Position numbers and translations under genes: made by a program. Below, piece by piece: positions 31,859 to 41,943 of a stretch of DNA of 64,000 nucleotides. Source of the stretch: Hyposmocoma kahamanoa (lineage: Eukaryota; Arthropoda; Insecta; Lepidoptera; Cosmopterigidae); assembly GCF_003589595.1 (NCBI RefSeq), contig NW_020654810.1, positions 22,676,056 through 22,740,055 of the forward strand, written 5' to 3'. The notes under the pieces were generated by a model. It searched no databases and was not told where the DNA came from. It saw only the letters and a list, made by a program, of their open reading frames with translations. The first letter of the stretch is position 1. Each line of letters starts with the position of its first letter.

Positions 31859-31906
31859 ATGCCTGTACCTTGCAGGACGGGTTGTGGCAAAAATGCAGTT
31901 TTAAAG
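31859..31906 (+). CDS. CTU1: CTU1 coding exon 1 (residues 1-16)
   Basis: [16 protein letters not shown], then donor GTTAGT, phase 0. The family's N-terminal CxxxC and the LK|RPKTG junction identify this small exon. Confidence 0.92.
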
Positions 31907-34900
31907 GTTAGTTTCATCATAATAATAAAGATCTCCCACTTAAAATCCGGGACGGGTCCCGTTAATATTAACTTCCTCCTAACGTTAGTCCACTCTCCCT
32001 TTGTGCATGTAGATTCTCCTCTCATAATTCTGTCTAAATTCACCGGTCAGTTTTTGAGTAAAAACGCGTGTGTTCCTCAAATTGACATTGGCGAAATAAT
32101 CATTTATTTAGATGGGGCCATTTGGCAAAATCATCATTTCTCATAATGATGGAGCCATAAAAATAAAAAAAAAGTGAAAAAAAGATGGGGCCATAACATT
32201 TAAAAGAAGAACAAGGACCATTTTTTTTATAAATAAAAATATTGTGCCAGACACCCACACCAATTATTTGGCTCAAATTAGGGACGCCTGTTGAGTCACT
32301 GAAGTCGTAAAATTGTTCCTTCACCTAATTTACTTTAATTATTTCAGCGACCAAAAACTGGGGACGCTCTGTGTAAAGAATGTTTTTTCACTGCGTTTGA
32401 GACAGAAATTCACTACACTATTACAAAAGGGAAATTATTCAACAGAGGTGATTCTGTAGCTATAGGAGCCTCTGGTGGGAAGGATTCAACAGTACTTGCA
32501 TATGTCTTGAAGATGTTAAACCAGAGATATCACTATGGCTTGAACCTTATGCTGCTATCCATTGATGAAGGCATCACTGGTTACCGAGATGACAGTTTAG
32601 AGACAGTAAAGCAGAATAGAGATGACTATGAAATGCCATTGAAAATATTATCATATAAAGACTTATACGGTTGGACAATGGATGAGATTGTAGCTGAAAT
32701 TGGTCGAAAGAACAACTGTACTTTCTGCGGAGTATTCAGACGTCAGGCATTAGATCGTGGCGCTGCAATGCTTGACGTACGTTGTATAGCAACTGGGCAT
32801 AATGCAGATGACATTGCTGAGACCGTTTTGATGAATGTATTAAGAGGGGACATTGCGAGGTTGAAGAGGTGTACAGCTATATCTACTGTAAGTGAGAAAT
32901 GGTAATGATGCAATAATATACCTGTAGCACATAACTTTGTCAGTAACAGAGTAGTCCATGCCTAAAATACTACTGGATGCTATTTCTGCTATCTCAGTTA
33001 ATCCATTAAAAAACAATTTTTGGTAAAAAAAAATAAAAAAATTAGTCTCAAAAGAACTTTTTCATAAAAAAAAAACCTACATCAAAAATTTGTGGAATTA
33101 CATCTGTTTGCCAGGTTTTATTGAAATTGGTTACCGGAAAGTGCGCAAAATCCCCTAGCTTGCCACCCTATCACGTGGAATATTTAAATGAGACCAATAC
33201 TGAGGTGCCCTCTTTTACAACCAAAAAGAATCATCAAAATCGGTTCATAAATTGAACGAGTAATTGTGTAACATACACACAAAACAAATACAATCAAATT
33301 GAGAACCTCCTCCTTTTTAAAGTCGGTTAAAATGCAATCAAATGAAACACTGTGTTACATCACACAAACCGAGCAGCTCTCACTGGCATTTTTGTAGACA
33401 GCTGCCTGTTGTAACCAACATTTTTAGCGAAATTGTGTTAACATATTGCACCCCTCATGGAAGAATGGGTTAAGTGAAGTTACGTCAAAAATGTTTATTG
33501 CTCCATTAGATACAGAAAAATATATCCCACATCCTCTCCAATGCTTGTAACTCTATCTACAATATTATTCGGTAGAGTTACAAGTGTTGGAGACAATGTG
33601 GATTATGCCGTTTTTCCATGAGGGATGCGAATCTGGAATCAGTTAAAAGAGAACTGCAACCCACTATAATCAGTTTTTTAATATCTATCTTGTACAGTTT
33701 TATTGTAGCATATTCAGAGTAATGGAAATTTTTTAGGTGACATTAAAAGTTTTGGATGCCAAAATGTCTCGAAAGTTATTTACTATTATAGCCTTTATTG
33801 CTGATCGACAAGAATAATAACATAACTGATAAATAAGATAACTTACACACAACTTATCTAACTCAGTGACATTGTGTGACATGCTTATTACTTTTTTTTA
33901 TTCCATTTTTAATATTCACTCAAATTTCTGTATTTTTGTTGACTCTGGCACCTTCAGCTTAACATAAAGACATTGGTCTCTTCTATTTATTTCAATTTCT
34001 CCCTATATTTTGCTATTTGACTTCACGCTCATCCAGCAACATATTTAAAATCGCCTTCCCATCTAAAGTATGGTCTCCCTTTCTTCCTTTCACTCTTTTG
34101 GATTCCATTCCACAATGTCTTTTATAAATTTTTTCTCTCATCATGTGTTCTGTCCAATGCCATTTTTGTTGTTTTAAAATGCGACTTTATACTTGATCGA
34201 TAATACTTGATCTTTCAATTTTATGTTGAGCACACTTCCCTCCATACTATTCTGATAAATATCACTTTTTAGTAAGTGACCATGACTGGCATCTATTTAT
34301 GGTCATCTCGAATATTACAGAAATGGAAACATATTAGCTACGACAAGGAGGGCAGTATATAGACAGACCAATGACCTGTAAAAAATAATGTATGCCTTGT
34401 TGGCAGTTGTGTATTTATGAAAATTTTTCAATTGAAACTTTAAAATTCACTGTTCAAGTTTCAATAATTAACGCAAAGTCCGTTTACAACCATATGTACA
34501 ACTTAGTCAGGTAGTAACAAATTACTTAATACAATATTACCATTTTCAGGGCAGTGAAGGCTCAATACCACGAGTGAAACCATTAAAGTACACTTACGAG
34601 AAAGAAATAGTAATGTACGCTCATTATAAGAAGTTGGTATACTTCTCAACAGAGTGCGTGTTTGCTCCCAATGCTTACAGAGGTCATGCGAGGGCGTTGT
34701 TGAAGGATATGGAGAAGATTAGGCCATCTTGTATTATGGATATTATTTATTCAGGTATGCTGTGTTTGTAGTATTGTCAAGAATATGCAACATGGTTAGG
34801 TTCGGTGCCCACTGACAGCATGACTCAGCAGAGGATATTTAAGTGACGAAAGTTACGGCATTATAGTTGAAATTTCAATGACAATGGTCGTAGCTATAAA

Positions 34901-37511
34901 ACAAAGCTGTGGCATGCTTGGAGATACCGAGCCAGCCGCAGCCTTGGGAGATGCCTAGGCAGCCTTCCGGACGCCTTGGCAGGCTTCGGGACGCCGAGTG
35001 TGACCATGCGGGTATGCGGCACTCACTGCAGGACTGAATTAAAGAGAGACCAGAGGGTCGATTCAGAACCTTACGATAACTCAGTTGTCGACCGATTCGA
35101 TTTCGTATGATTTATTTCCATTTTTATTCACAATAACCGAATCGAACGTCAAACTGTCGTATTCGAAACCGAACCGAAATGACGGCATACTCGTGCGATT
35201 ACTCGAACTTCTCGACCGGCAAAGCTTACAAACTTATTCAGAACACTGTTATGGAATAAAAGTAACCGAACGTCCTATTGTTTATACAAAAATTGATATG
35301 TAAATCTATTATTTTAAATAAAGTCTGGATTTCATATTTTGCCTTTAAAGTCTTAAAAATGTATATAAAAGGATTTTAATTTTTCTTATAATCTATTTCG
35401 CCTAGTAACTCCGTAAACGCTGTTGGATAACGACATCGTATCCGAATCCGAATTGAACCTTTAACTCAAATGTTCTGAAATATAATAATAAAATAAATAA
35501 ATAAATAATAGCTCGGAAAGCGCCCTTCCATTCGAGAACGATATCCAAACGAACGATTCAGTTAAAACATCGAAGAGTTCTGAATCGGGGTCCAGGTGCG
35601 AGCACGGTATCGCGATGTAGTGCTTCGGCGTGCCTAAGGATGGTTCGGCATGCTTAAAACTTTGTCAAGGGATACCGCGCTATGTTTAAGGACACCGCGT
35701 CATGATTGCTGTCAGTGTGCGCTTGCATGTAGGGATGCCGAAGGAACCCCTGCCGAACCGTAACGTCAGTCGCCTTAGAGGTAAAATACTTGCGAAGTTA
35801 AGGGCATGTCAAGTATGACATATTAAATAAATTAACAAGAAATTTGTTCTAACATATGACAACATAATGAGGGTGCCAGCAAGCACTTCTATCGTGAGTT
35901 TACACTGACTTTCGCTAGCGGGCGTCATTATTGTTCATTTATTTATCTACATTTCTATCCCCCTTTCTACCGTTAACACAGAAAATAGGCAATTATTTGT
36001 CATAATTGCCAAGTAGATAATTTCATAGATATTACTGTTAAATCGTAGAAAAGAAATTTGAATAAAACTTCTCCTTATAAGAAACAACTACAAACTTTTT
36101 TTTTATCTTGTCATAATGAAACTATAATATGTGCCAGACAACCACACCTAATAAATAACCTGGTTTCAAACTAGGGAATTCCCTGTACTATGACTACCAG
36201 TAACGGATTTCTGGGTATTTCCCAGAACACCCAGATCAGAACCAAGTTAGACAAGTTCATATCCCAAATTTATTTAACTAGTTAAATATATCACTTAAAA
36301 AAATTTGAATGATCTTGGGTTACTCTTTTGTTACAATATTAGAAATAATAAACATAGAAAGTAATATAAAACATATCACACAACTCATGGAAGAATGGCA
36401 TAAGTGGAATTACATCAAAAATATTTATTGCTCGACAAGATATGGAATAACTACATCCTCCCCAATTCCTGTAACTCTATGCACGATTAGTCGATACAGT
36501 TATAAGAATTGAAGTGAATATGCATTGACTTACAAATAAATGGACGACGGGTCTAATACAAAAACCACGAAAAAAATGTCCCAAGTCAACCTATTCGAAA
36601 TTTAAATTGTTATGTCATCGCAGTATCGCGCTGTCCGTAGAACAAATGAAGACTAAAGCGGAGTGTCGCGCTCTGTATACGATTTTAGCGCCTTACAAGT
36701 GCGGACACTTTTTAGCGCGGACCCGACGTCCATATAATTGTAAGTCAATGTGAATATGGGTTATATTTTTCTGTATCTAATGGAGCAATAAACGTTTTTG
36801 ACGTAACTCAGCTTATGCCATTCTTCCATGAGGGGTGCGATATTTTTATTCTTAAAAAAAACTACTTTAAATGGGGTATGAAGATGGTAGGTTTTATGCA
36901 TTAACATTTTTAATTTGTCAACAGGAGAAACAATGGCAGTCAAAGAAGAAGTATCACTACCAGTTCAAGGTATATGCACTAGATGCAACTTCGTATCATC
37001 ACAAGCAATTTGCAAAGCATGTGTTTTATTAGAAGGCCTTAATAAAGGATTACCCAGACTGGGCGTGGGCAAAAGTTCAAAAGCTAAGAAGATGTTAGAT
37101 GAATATAACGCAAAGAAGGACAAAGAATGTTTAGATAAAGCTATTAATGATTTCGCAGACAACAGTTGTAAATCTAAAGGAAAACCTTGTAGAACAGGTC
37201 TTTGTAAAACGAAAAGTGAAGGAGGAACTGAAAAACGTGACACAAACTGTTGTAAAGAGAACAGCGATACCAATGTAGTTCTCGAAGGTAACTCGAAAAT
37301 AAATAAACTACTCCAGGAATATGGAATAGAACACTCAGATCGTGAAAAAGTAAGAGTGACCAGAGACACTGATCAGGAAAACCAAAAACATAGAGCTACA
37401 GACTCGAATAGTGATTCAGACAATGAAGATTCTCTCTTAACTGGCCAGGACGAAAATAACACTTGTGCTGGAACATGTGGCACAATGGGCTCTTTAAATA
37501 CAGGATTTTGA
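31859..37511 (+). CDS. CTU1: CTU1 / NCS6, cytoplasmic tRNA 2-thiolation protein 1 (4 coding exons)
   Basis: CDS join 31859-31906, 32348-32887, 34550-34754, 36925-37511; 459 codons plus stop, with consistent GT/AG sites and phases. Family role: with CTU2 and URM1 as sulfur carrier it thiolates wobble U34 of Lys, Glu and Gln tRNAs in the cytosol. Visible features: N-terminal zinc-binding Cys5, Cys9, Cys25, Cys28; the PP-loop SGGKDS (58-63) for ATP; the CTFC pair (140-143); ATGHNADD (164-171); [14 protein letters not shown] with the third active-site Cys; and C-terminal CTRC (282-285) plus CKAC (294-297). After GLPRLGVGK (306-314) comes a 145-residue tail rich in Lys, Asp, Ser and Cys. As I recall, human and fly proteins are about 345-350 residues, so this tail is long. 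The start fits the family N-terminus. Confidence 0.95.
31940..32213 (+). repeat. Dispersed repeat family G, copy 2 (CTU1 intron 1)
   Basis: Matches 770-1035 in reverse complement. It starts 34 bp after the exon 1 donor and occupies most of the 441-bp intron. Confidence 0.65.
32235..32295 (+). repeat. Repeat family H fragment
   Basis: 'attgtgccagacacccacac' and 'ggctcaaattaggga' match the first part of 36125-36265. Confidence 0.5.
32348..32887 (+). CDS. CTU1: CTU1 coding exon 2 (residues 17-196, PP-loop)
   Basis: Acceptor atttcag, [14 protein letters not shown].. through [41 protein letters not shown] and CTAIST, donor GTAAGT, phase 0. Confidence 0.96.
33025..33330 (+). repeat. Dispersed repeat family C (CTU1 intron 2)
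   Basis: 'gtggaattacatctgtttgc', 'ggttaccggaaagtgcgc', 'atttaaatgagacca', 'aaaatcggttcataaat', 'cctcctcctttttaaagtcg' in family order. Confidence 0.75.
33445..33630. repeat. Palindromic family E, copy with shortened right arm
   Basis: Left arm 'gcacccctcatggaagaatg', 'gtcaaaaatgtttattgctc', 'ccacatcctctccaatgctt'. Right arm 'tacaagtgttggagacaatg' to 'ttccatgagggatgcga'. The middle part of the right arm is deleted. Confidence 0.75.
33640..34500. other. CTU1 intron 2, nothing recognised
   Basis: AT-rich intronic sequence. Confidence 0.45.
34550..34754 (+). CDS. CTU1: CTU1 coding exon 3 (residues 197-265)
   Basis: Acceptor tttcag, [20 protein letters not shown].. to [12 protein letters not shown], donor GTATGC. 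Codon 265 (Gly) is split. Confidence 0.95.
34800..35745. repeat. Nested TIR elements in CTU1 intron 3
   Basis: Outer ends share inverted 'cactgacagca' and 'atgac' blocks near 34810 and 35715, with repeated 'gcatgcttgg'/'ggcatgctta' and 'gatgcc' motifs inside. An inner unit (about 35055-35597) has inverted ends GGTCGATTCAGAAC / GTTCTGAATCGGGGTCC and an interior rich in 'cgaatcgaa'-like words. Boundaries are approximate. Confidence 0.5.
36125..36265 (+). repeat. Dispersed repeat family H
   Basis: 'tatgtgccagacaaccacac', 'ggtttcaaactagggaattc', 'cccagaacacccagatcaga'. Most complete H copy in the window. Confidence 0.6.
36375..36840. repeat. Palindromic family E carrying a family F MITE
   Basis: Left arm 36375-36522 ('actcatggaagaatggcata' .. 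'agttataagaattgaag'). Right arm 36751-36840 ('gggttatatttttctgtatc' .. 'ttccatgaggggtgcga'). Between them sits a complete family F element with its own 8-bp target duplication. Confidence 0.85.
36523..36750 (+). mobile_element. hAT-like MITE, family F copy 2, with 8-bp TSD
   Basis: TIRs CATTGACTTACAA / TTGTAAGTCAATG, flanked by perfect direct repeats TGAATATG (36515-36522 and 36751-36758). 228 bp, internally shorter than copies 1 and 3. Inserted in a family E palindrome in CTU1 intron 3. Confidence 0.9.
36925..37511 (+). CDS. CTU1: CTU1 coding exon 4 (residues 265-459)
   Basis: Acceptor caacag, [20 protein letters not shown].., the final zinc pair, the long hydrophilic tail and TGA at 37509-37511. 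Confidence 0.95.
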
Positions 37512-37548
37512 CAACAGATTATTATTTATCCAATATTTGTAAATAGTA

Positions 37549-37554
37549 AATAAA
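37549..37554 (+). terminator. CTU1 polyadenylation signal
   Basis: AATAAA 38 bp after the stop codon, followed by AT-rich sequence. Confidence 0.65.
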
Positions 37555-37640
37555 ATATAATAATTTAGTTAAAATCACTTTTATTTCTTTAATATCTATC
37601 ACACAACTGCACCTACGTAAGTAATTACGTAATAATGCTC

Positions 37641-38140
37641 CAGGTCTACCGCTTAACTGAGTCGGTTCCTGAGGTACCTGCGCGGTGCGGGAGGAGTGAC
37701 AGTTTACGTAACAGTCATGTCACGCTGCACACGGGATAATTTCAACAAAATTAGATTCCCGCAAATCAAATTATTTTGGTTGCAATGACATTTACGCGGG
37801 TTTGATTTGGCCACAAATTACCGAAATGGAGACTCTTAATCAAATGCTAGTTACGCGTTGCACTATCCCCGATGAATGGTTATGTGAAACTATAATAAAA
37901 AAAAAATCATTGATAATTGAAATGAATAGATAACATTTAGCACGTTAACTTGTTATTAAATATCGTCAGAAAAATCTTATTGAAATTATCCCGTGTCCCT
38001 CGCGACATGTGTTACGTAAACTTGTCACTCCTCCCGCACCGCGCAGCTTTAGAAGCTGACATTGGCCCAAGCCTATTGGCCGCCATTAAGGAAGTAATAA
38101 ATAATACCTCGAAAATCGACTCGGTTAAGCCGTCGGCCTG
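37641..38140. repeat. TIR element of about 500 bp downstream of CTU1
   Basis: Long inverted ends: 'accgcttaactgagtcgg', 'gaggta', then 'gcgcggtgcgggaggagtga' and 'gtttacgtaac' and 'acacgggataatttcaa' recur inverted on the right (about 37975-38140). No transposase frame; a probable non-autonomous DNA element. Confidence 0.75.
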
Positions 38141-38273
38141 CAATTGATTATTTATTTTGTACAACTAAAAAAATACACACTCTGTCACGAAACAAAAATA
38201 ATTTTTGATTACTTTCAATTGGTGCTTTACGTGTTCGACCAATATATAATCTAAAATATCGAATCTTTTAATA

Positions 38274-38395
38274 TTGTACAAGGTCAAGAGCACGTCAAGC
38301 TTGACACTTAAGATTTAAATCCAACTCTATGCCGCTTACGATAACAACGGTCCAAAGTACAAAGTGTCAAGCTTGACGTGCTCTTGACTGTACAA
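38274..38395. repeat. Short MITE with about 34-bp inverted ends
   Basis: Left TTGTACAAGGTCAAGAGCAC then GTCAAGCTTGACACTT; the right end is its near-perfect inverse, with one indel. 122 bp in all. Confidence 0.85.
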
Positions 38396-38399
38396 AATG

Positions 38400-39185
38400 C
38401 ATATAACAATATATTGAGTTGACAATAGGCACCTAACAATGTATAAAAAAGAACAATTTCAAATTCATATTTACAAAAGATTATATCAGAATAAGGTCAA
38501 TTTACATTGCTGCGGAAGATGAACAAAATTTTTATTTAGCAACCGCTAAATAATGTGTAATTTGCTTACCTATGAAATAAAGATGATTTCGAATTTTATG
38601 GCCTAAAACCCTCGCTTGAGAGGAGACGCGTGCATAGCAATGGGTCGTATAAATGTGTGTTTTTAAACATATGTCATTTGTGATTAGTTTACTAGACAGA
38701 TATAATCCTCGAAAAAGAGTATACTATAGTATGTTTCATAAAAAAACTATTATAATTATTACTAAAAAAAGCTTAACTAGAACCTAGAACTGGCTCTGAA
38801 GGAAGACCATTTTTATAATTATTTGCAAGATTTATCTTTGACATAAGTCATAAGACTGAATTTTATTATATTATTGGTATGTTAATGCATTTTCTTTTAT
38901 ATTATTTTAGCGTTTTAAATTATAATTATTAGGTTCTTTTAATAATTTACTTTAAGTAATTTTATTAATGAAATTGTAGTAATAAGGTAATTTAGTTATT
39001 GTTATAGTATTTTGACTTGCCAAATGTGACGTTTTTTGTAATAAGGTCAATAAATAAATTGAAATTAAAACATGTTACTAGTTTCGCGCATGAACTCAAA
39101 AAGTGTATTTTTATTTATGAAAAACCGCGATGTCGTTAAAATTTATGTATAGATTAAGTTTCCTAATTTCCAAATATCTACTTAA
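38400..39185. other. Intergenic CTU1-MUL1, nothing recognised
   Basis: AT-rich with runs of A and TTATT. No gene or matched repeat. Confidence 0.45.
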
Positions 39186-39189
39186 AAAT

Positions 39190-39440
39190 TACTAAAAAAA
39201 ACGATCTGAAAAGTTCGTGGAATTGCATCTTTTTGCCAAGTGTTATTGAAATCGGTTACCGGAAAGTGCGCGAAACTGGATTCATCCCCTAGTTTGCCAC
39301 TCTGAAAGGTGGAATATTTTCTTCAAATTTAAATGGGACCACTCTACTGAGTTACCTACCCTCTATCCAACAAAAATCATCAGAATCGGTTCACAAAGAT
39401 ATCACGTAACATACACACTAAAAAGTCAGAAATACACACA
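39190..39440 (+). repeat. Dispersed repeat family C
   Basis: 'gtggaattgcatctttttgc', 'ggttaccggaaagtgcgcga', 'ctagtttgccactctgaaag', 'atcagaatcggttcacaaag' in family order. Confidence 0.75.
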
Positions 39441-41135
39441 GAAATAGAAAAGAAATAAGGGCCACCCATCCCTGGCAACTCATCAGGCAAATGGGCCTTA
39501 TATCACTTTTAAATATCAACTCTCGTTTGCGCGGATATCACAAATTAGAAAACTGAAATAGCATAGCGCCAACAACTGACCTGTGTGTACGTCTCCGTAT
39601 ATTCCAAAAATATTCTGTATTTATTGTTATAAAGATAATATCTCCAACTATGGGGGGCTGTTCCATTCGGTGGTGTGCAAAACAGCAAAACATCTAATTA
39701 GAAAACAAACGGAATCCCATCTCATCGATAATATGTAATTTTTAAATTTTCGTTCATTATAGCAAAGCTCAAATTCAAGTGATCGGTTTGAATTGAAACA
39801 ATTGACGATACCCGTCAATTGTTTCGAATTCGGGCTGGCCAATCGGAGCGTAGTTGTCACCGTAATGATATGGCAGAATAGTTTTCAAACAAATGACATT
39901 TCGTCTCATTTCTGTTTATATACTCGATGGTTAAAAAAAAGGAAAAAATAATTTCATAATTTTGTATAAGGGCTGTTTTGGCCAGAACTAGCTCACATAA
40001 AGTTTGGCTCATTTAGAGTTAAGTAGATATCTTTTAATGGTTTCTTACAATAATAAACGTCAGTTCTATATATCTCTATATTGACATGTATGGAATCAAA
40101 TTTTACGTTCAGCAATGGTATAATTTTGAATTCCACATATGTATTTTGAGTTACAACACTATTACAATAGCAGTGCGATATGTAAAACTTCGTTACAAAT
40201 ATGCGCCGTCATTCCCTTCCGCAGTAATGTAAATTGCGTCTAAAGCCTCTACATTGATCTTCATCTTCATTCAGTGCTTCTGATGCCGACGTACAGGTCT
40301 CAACAATTCAACACGGCTTCCCCGGTCTTTAAAAGAAGCTCTTGCAACTATAATACAAATTTAAAAACTATTCATATAATAATAGTTTATGTGACTGAAA
40401 CATAATGGAAGGCATTAAAATACGAGTGTGAGTTAAAGCCTAATTATGTACAGTTACATACACTGCTTCATCTATACATACACATATTATAAGCTCTCTG
40501 TATTCAGGAACCGCATCTTACGACTGGCGAAATGGCGGTAAATAAAAACTTTTCTCACGCATGTCACACAACCGTAGTTTTTATTTTTAATTCATAGACA
40601 AACTAGAATCGGCCCCGACTATCATATCGTTCGATATCAAGTAACGTGTAAGATTTCACAAACATTTCATTTCGAATAAATCTTCAACTCGACTGATATT
40701 AGAATTGAGGTCGAATTAAATTGTTTTTGAAAGATGTTCGAAATTTGAATATGAAGCAATAACAACATTTTCATAGATAAGAAATTTGTTCTTACAAAAC
40801 AGTTCGTTTTTATGCTGGTCGTAATTTGCGGATTTATGATATGTGTGTAGATAAAGTTTATTATATACACTCGGACACATAATTCGAGCCACCTCGCATT
40901 TTTTTCGTAAAGGGCTAGAATACAAAAACAGTGTTATCATTGAAGAAACAGTTTTCCCTCGGTTTTGCACATCCGAATTCCCACCAACAAGGACTTATGG
41001 AAAAAACGTTTAGTATACTAGTTTCAAAATTGCATAATAGTTTTTGATCAATCAAACATTGTTTAAGCTTAGGGCACTTAACACTGAAAATGCTTGGTAG
41101 CTCGAAATGTGTGTCCGCAAGTTTTACCACCACGG
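39441..41135. other. Intergenic, largely unassigned
   Basis: Contains one short hairpin at about 39790-39831 (GAAACAATTGACG / CGTCAATTGTTTC). Otherwise AT-rich with no protein-like frame. Confidence 0.45.
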
Positions 41136-41137
41136 TG

Positions 41138-41330
41138 TTCAATATTTTTTTTGTGAAATTACTGCACTATTATAGTTTGTTATAATATTAATACAAAGAT
41201 TTACACTTAGAAAAATTCCTTCGATCCGGCTGGGTTTGAACCGGAGTCTCCAGCATAGCAGGCCGCCGCTCTTCCAACTGAGCTACGGAACGAACGCTTT
41301 CTATCGCCATCTTTTAGAAAACTATGAAAG
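41138..41330 (-). mobile_element. SINE family B
   Basis: Minus strand: TCCGTAGCTCAGTTGGAAGA (A box) and CCGGTTCAAACCCAGCCGGA (B box region), then 'taatattaatacaaagat' and 'gtgaaattactgcac'. The head is more tRNA-like than in other copies, but the long body marks it as a SINE. Confidence 0.78.
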
Positions 41331-41464
41331 TTTTCCTTCAACAACTTAAAAACTATTATTTCTTGCAATAATAGCTTCCACATCCCATTTCGGTAAAACA
41401 AGAATCCACCAAACCTTTTGTTATTTTTGTTGAAAACTAAAAATATGTTAATTTTTATTGAATG

Positions 41465-41705
41465 TCAGTATGTTTCACCACTAGTTTGTTATAATCATTA
41501 AACAAAGGCAAAAAACCAAAAAGTAAAGATCTGCAACAAGCACATGGAAAGATTCGTGAGGTCTGTTGGTCCGCTCCGTGGCTTAGTTGACATAGCGTTT
41601 TGCACAGTTTGCAGGAAGACGTTGGTTCGAATACAGCCGAATCGAAGTGAGTTTTTTCTAAGTGTTCTTCTTTCTTCAGTTTTCTCTCTTTCAATCTTTG
41701 ATTAA
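41465..41705. mobile_element. SINE family B with a stray B 3' end
   Basis: 41470-41510 is a minus-oriented 3' end ('caccactagtttgttataat'). 41550-41690 is a plus-oriented head ('ccgctccgtggcttagttga', 'gttggttcgaatacagccga'). Confidence 0.7.
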
Positions 41706-41823
41706 ATAAAATTAAAAACATGTTTTTCTCGAATGAATAAAACTTGACAATTTTGTCAAAGGGTGCCGATTCTCAAACCTATAGTGATTTATAAATGATT
41801 TCTACGTATGTACAATGCGACGT

Positions 41824-41943
41824 TTATGTAATGAAGGCTGGTGCTCTATTTTCTATCCGCTCTCTACATATCGGGCACTGGTCTTTGATGTTGTCGGAGC
41901 AGTCCTCGCAGAGGCACACATGCCCGCACGGAAGGAGGATAAT
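41824..41943 (-). CDS. MUL1: MUL1 coding exon 6 (residues 308-346, RING end)
   Basis: Acceptor cttctag, [18 protein letters not shown].., [18 protein letters not shown], stop TAA at 41824-41826. Completes the RING. Confidence 0.95.
   Translation of the reverse strand: MILLPCGHVCLCEDCSDNIKDQCPICRERIENRAPAFIT

Noticed and set aside
41225..41300. Possible tRNA gene on the minus strand
   Set aside because: The tRNA-like head is joined to the SINE B body seen in several other copies.
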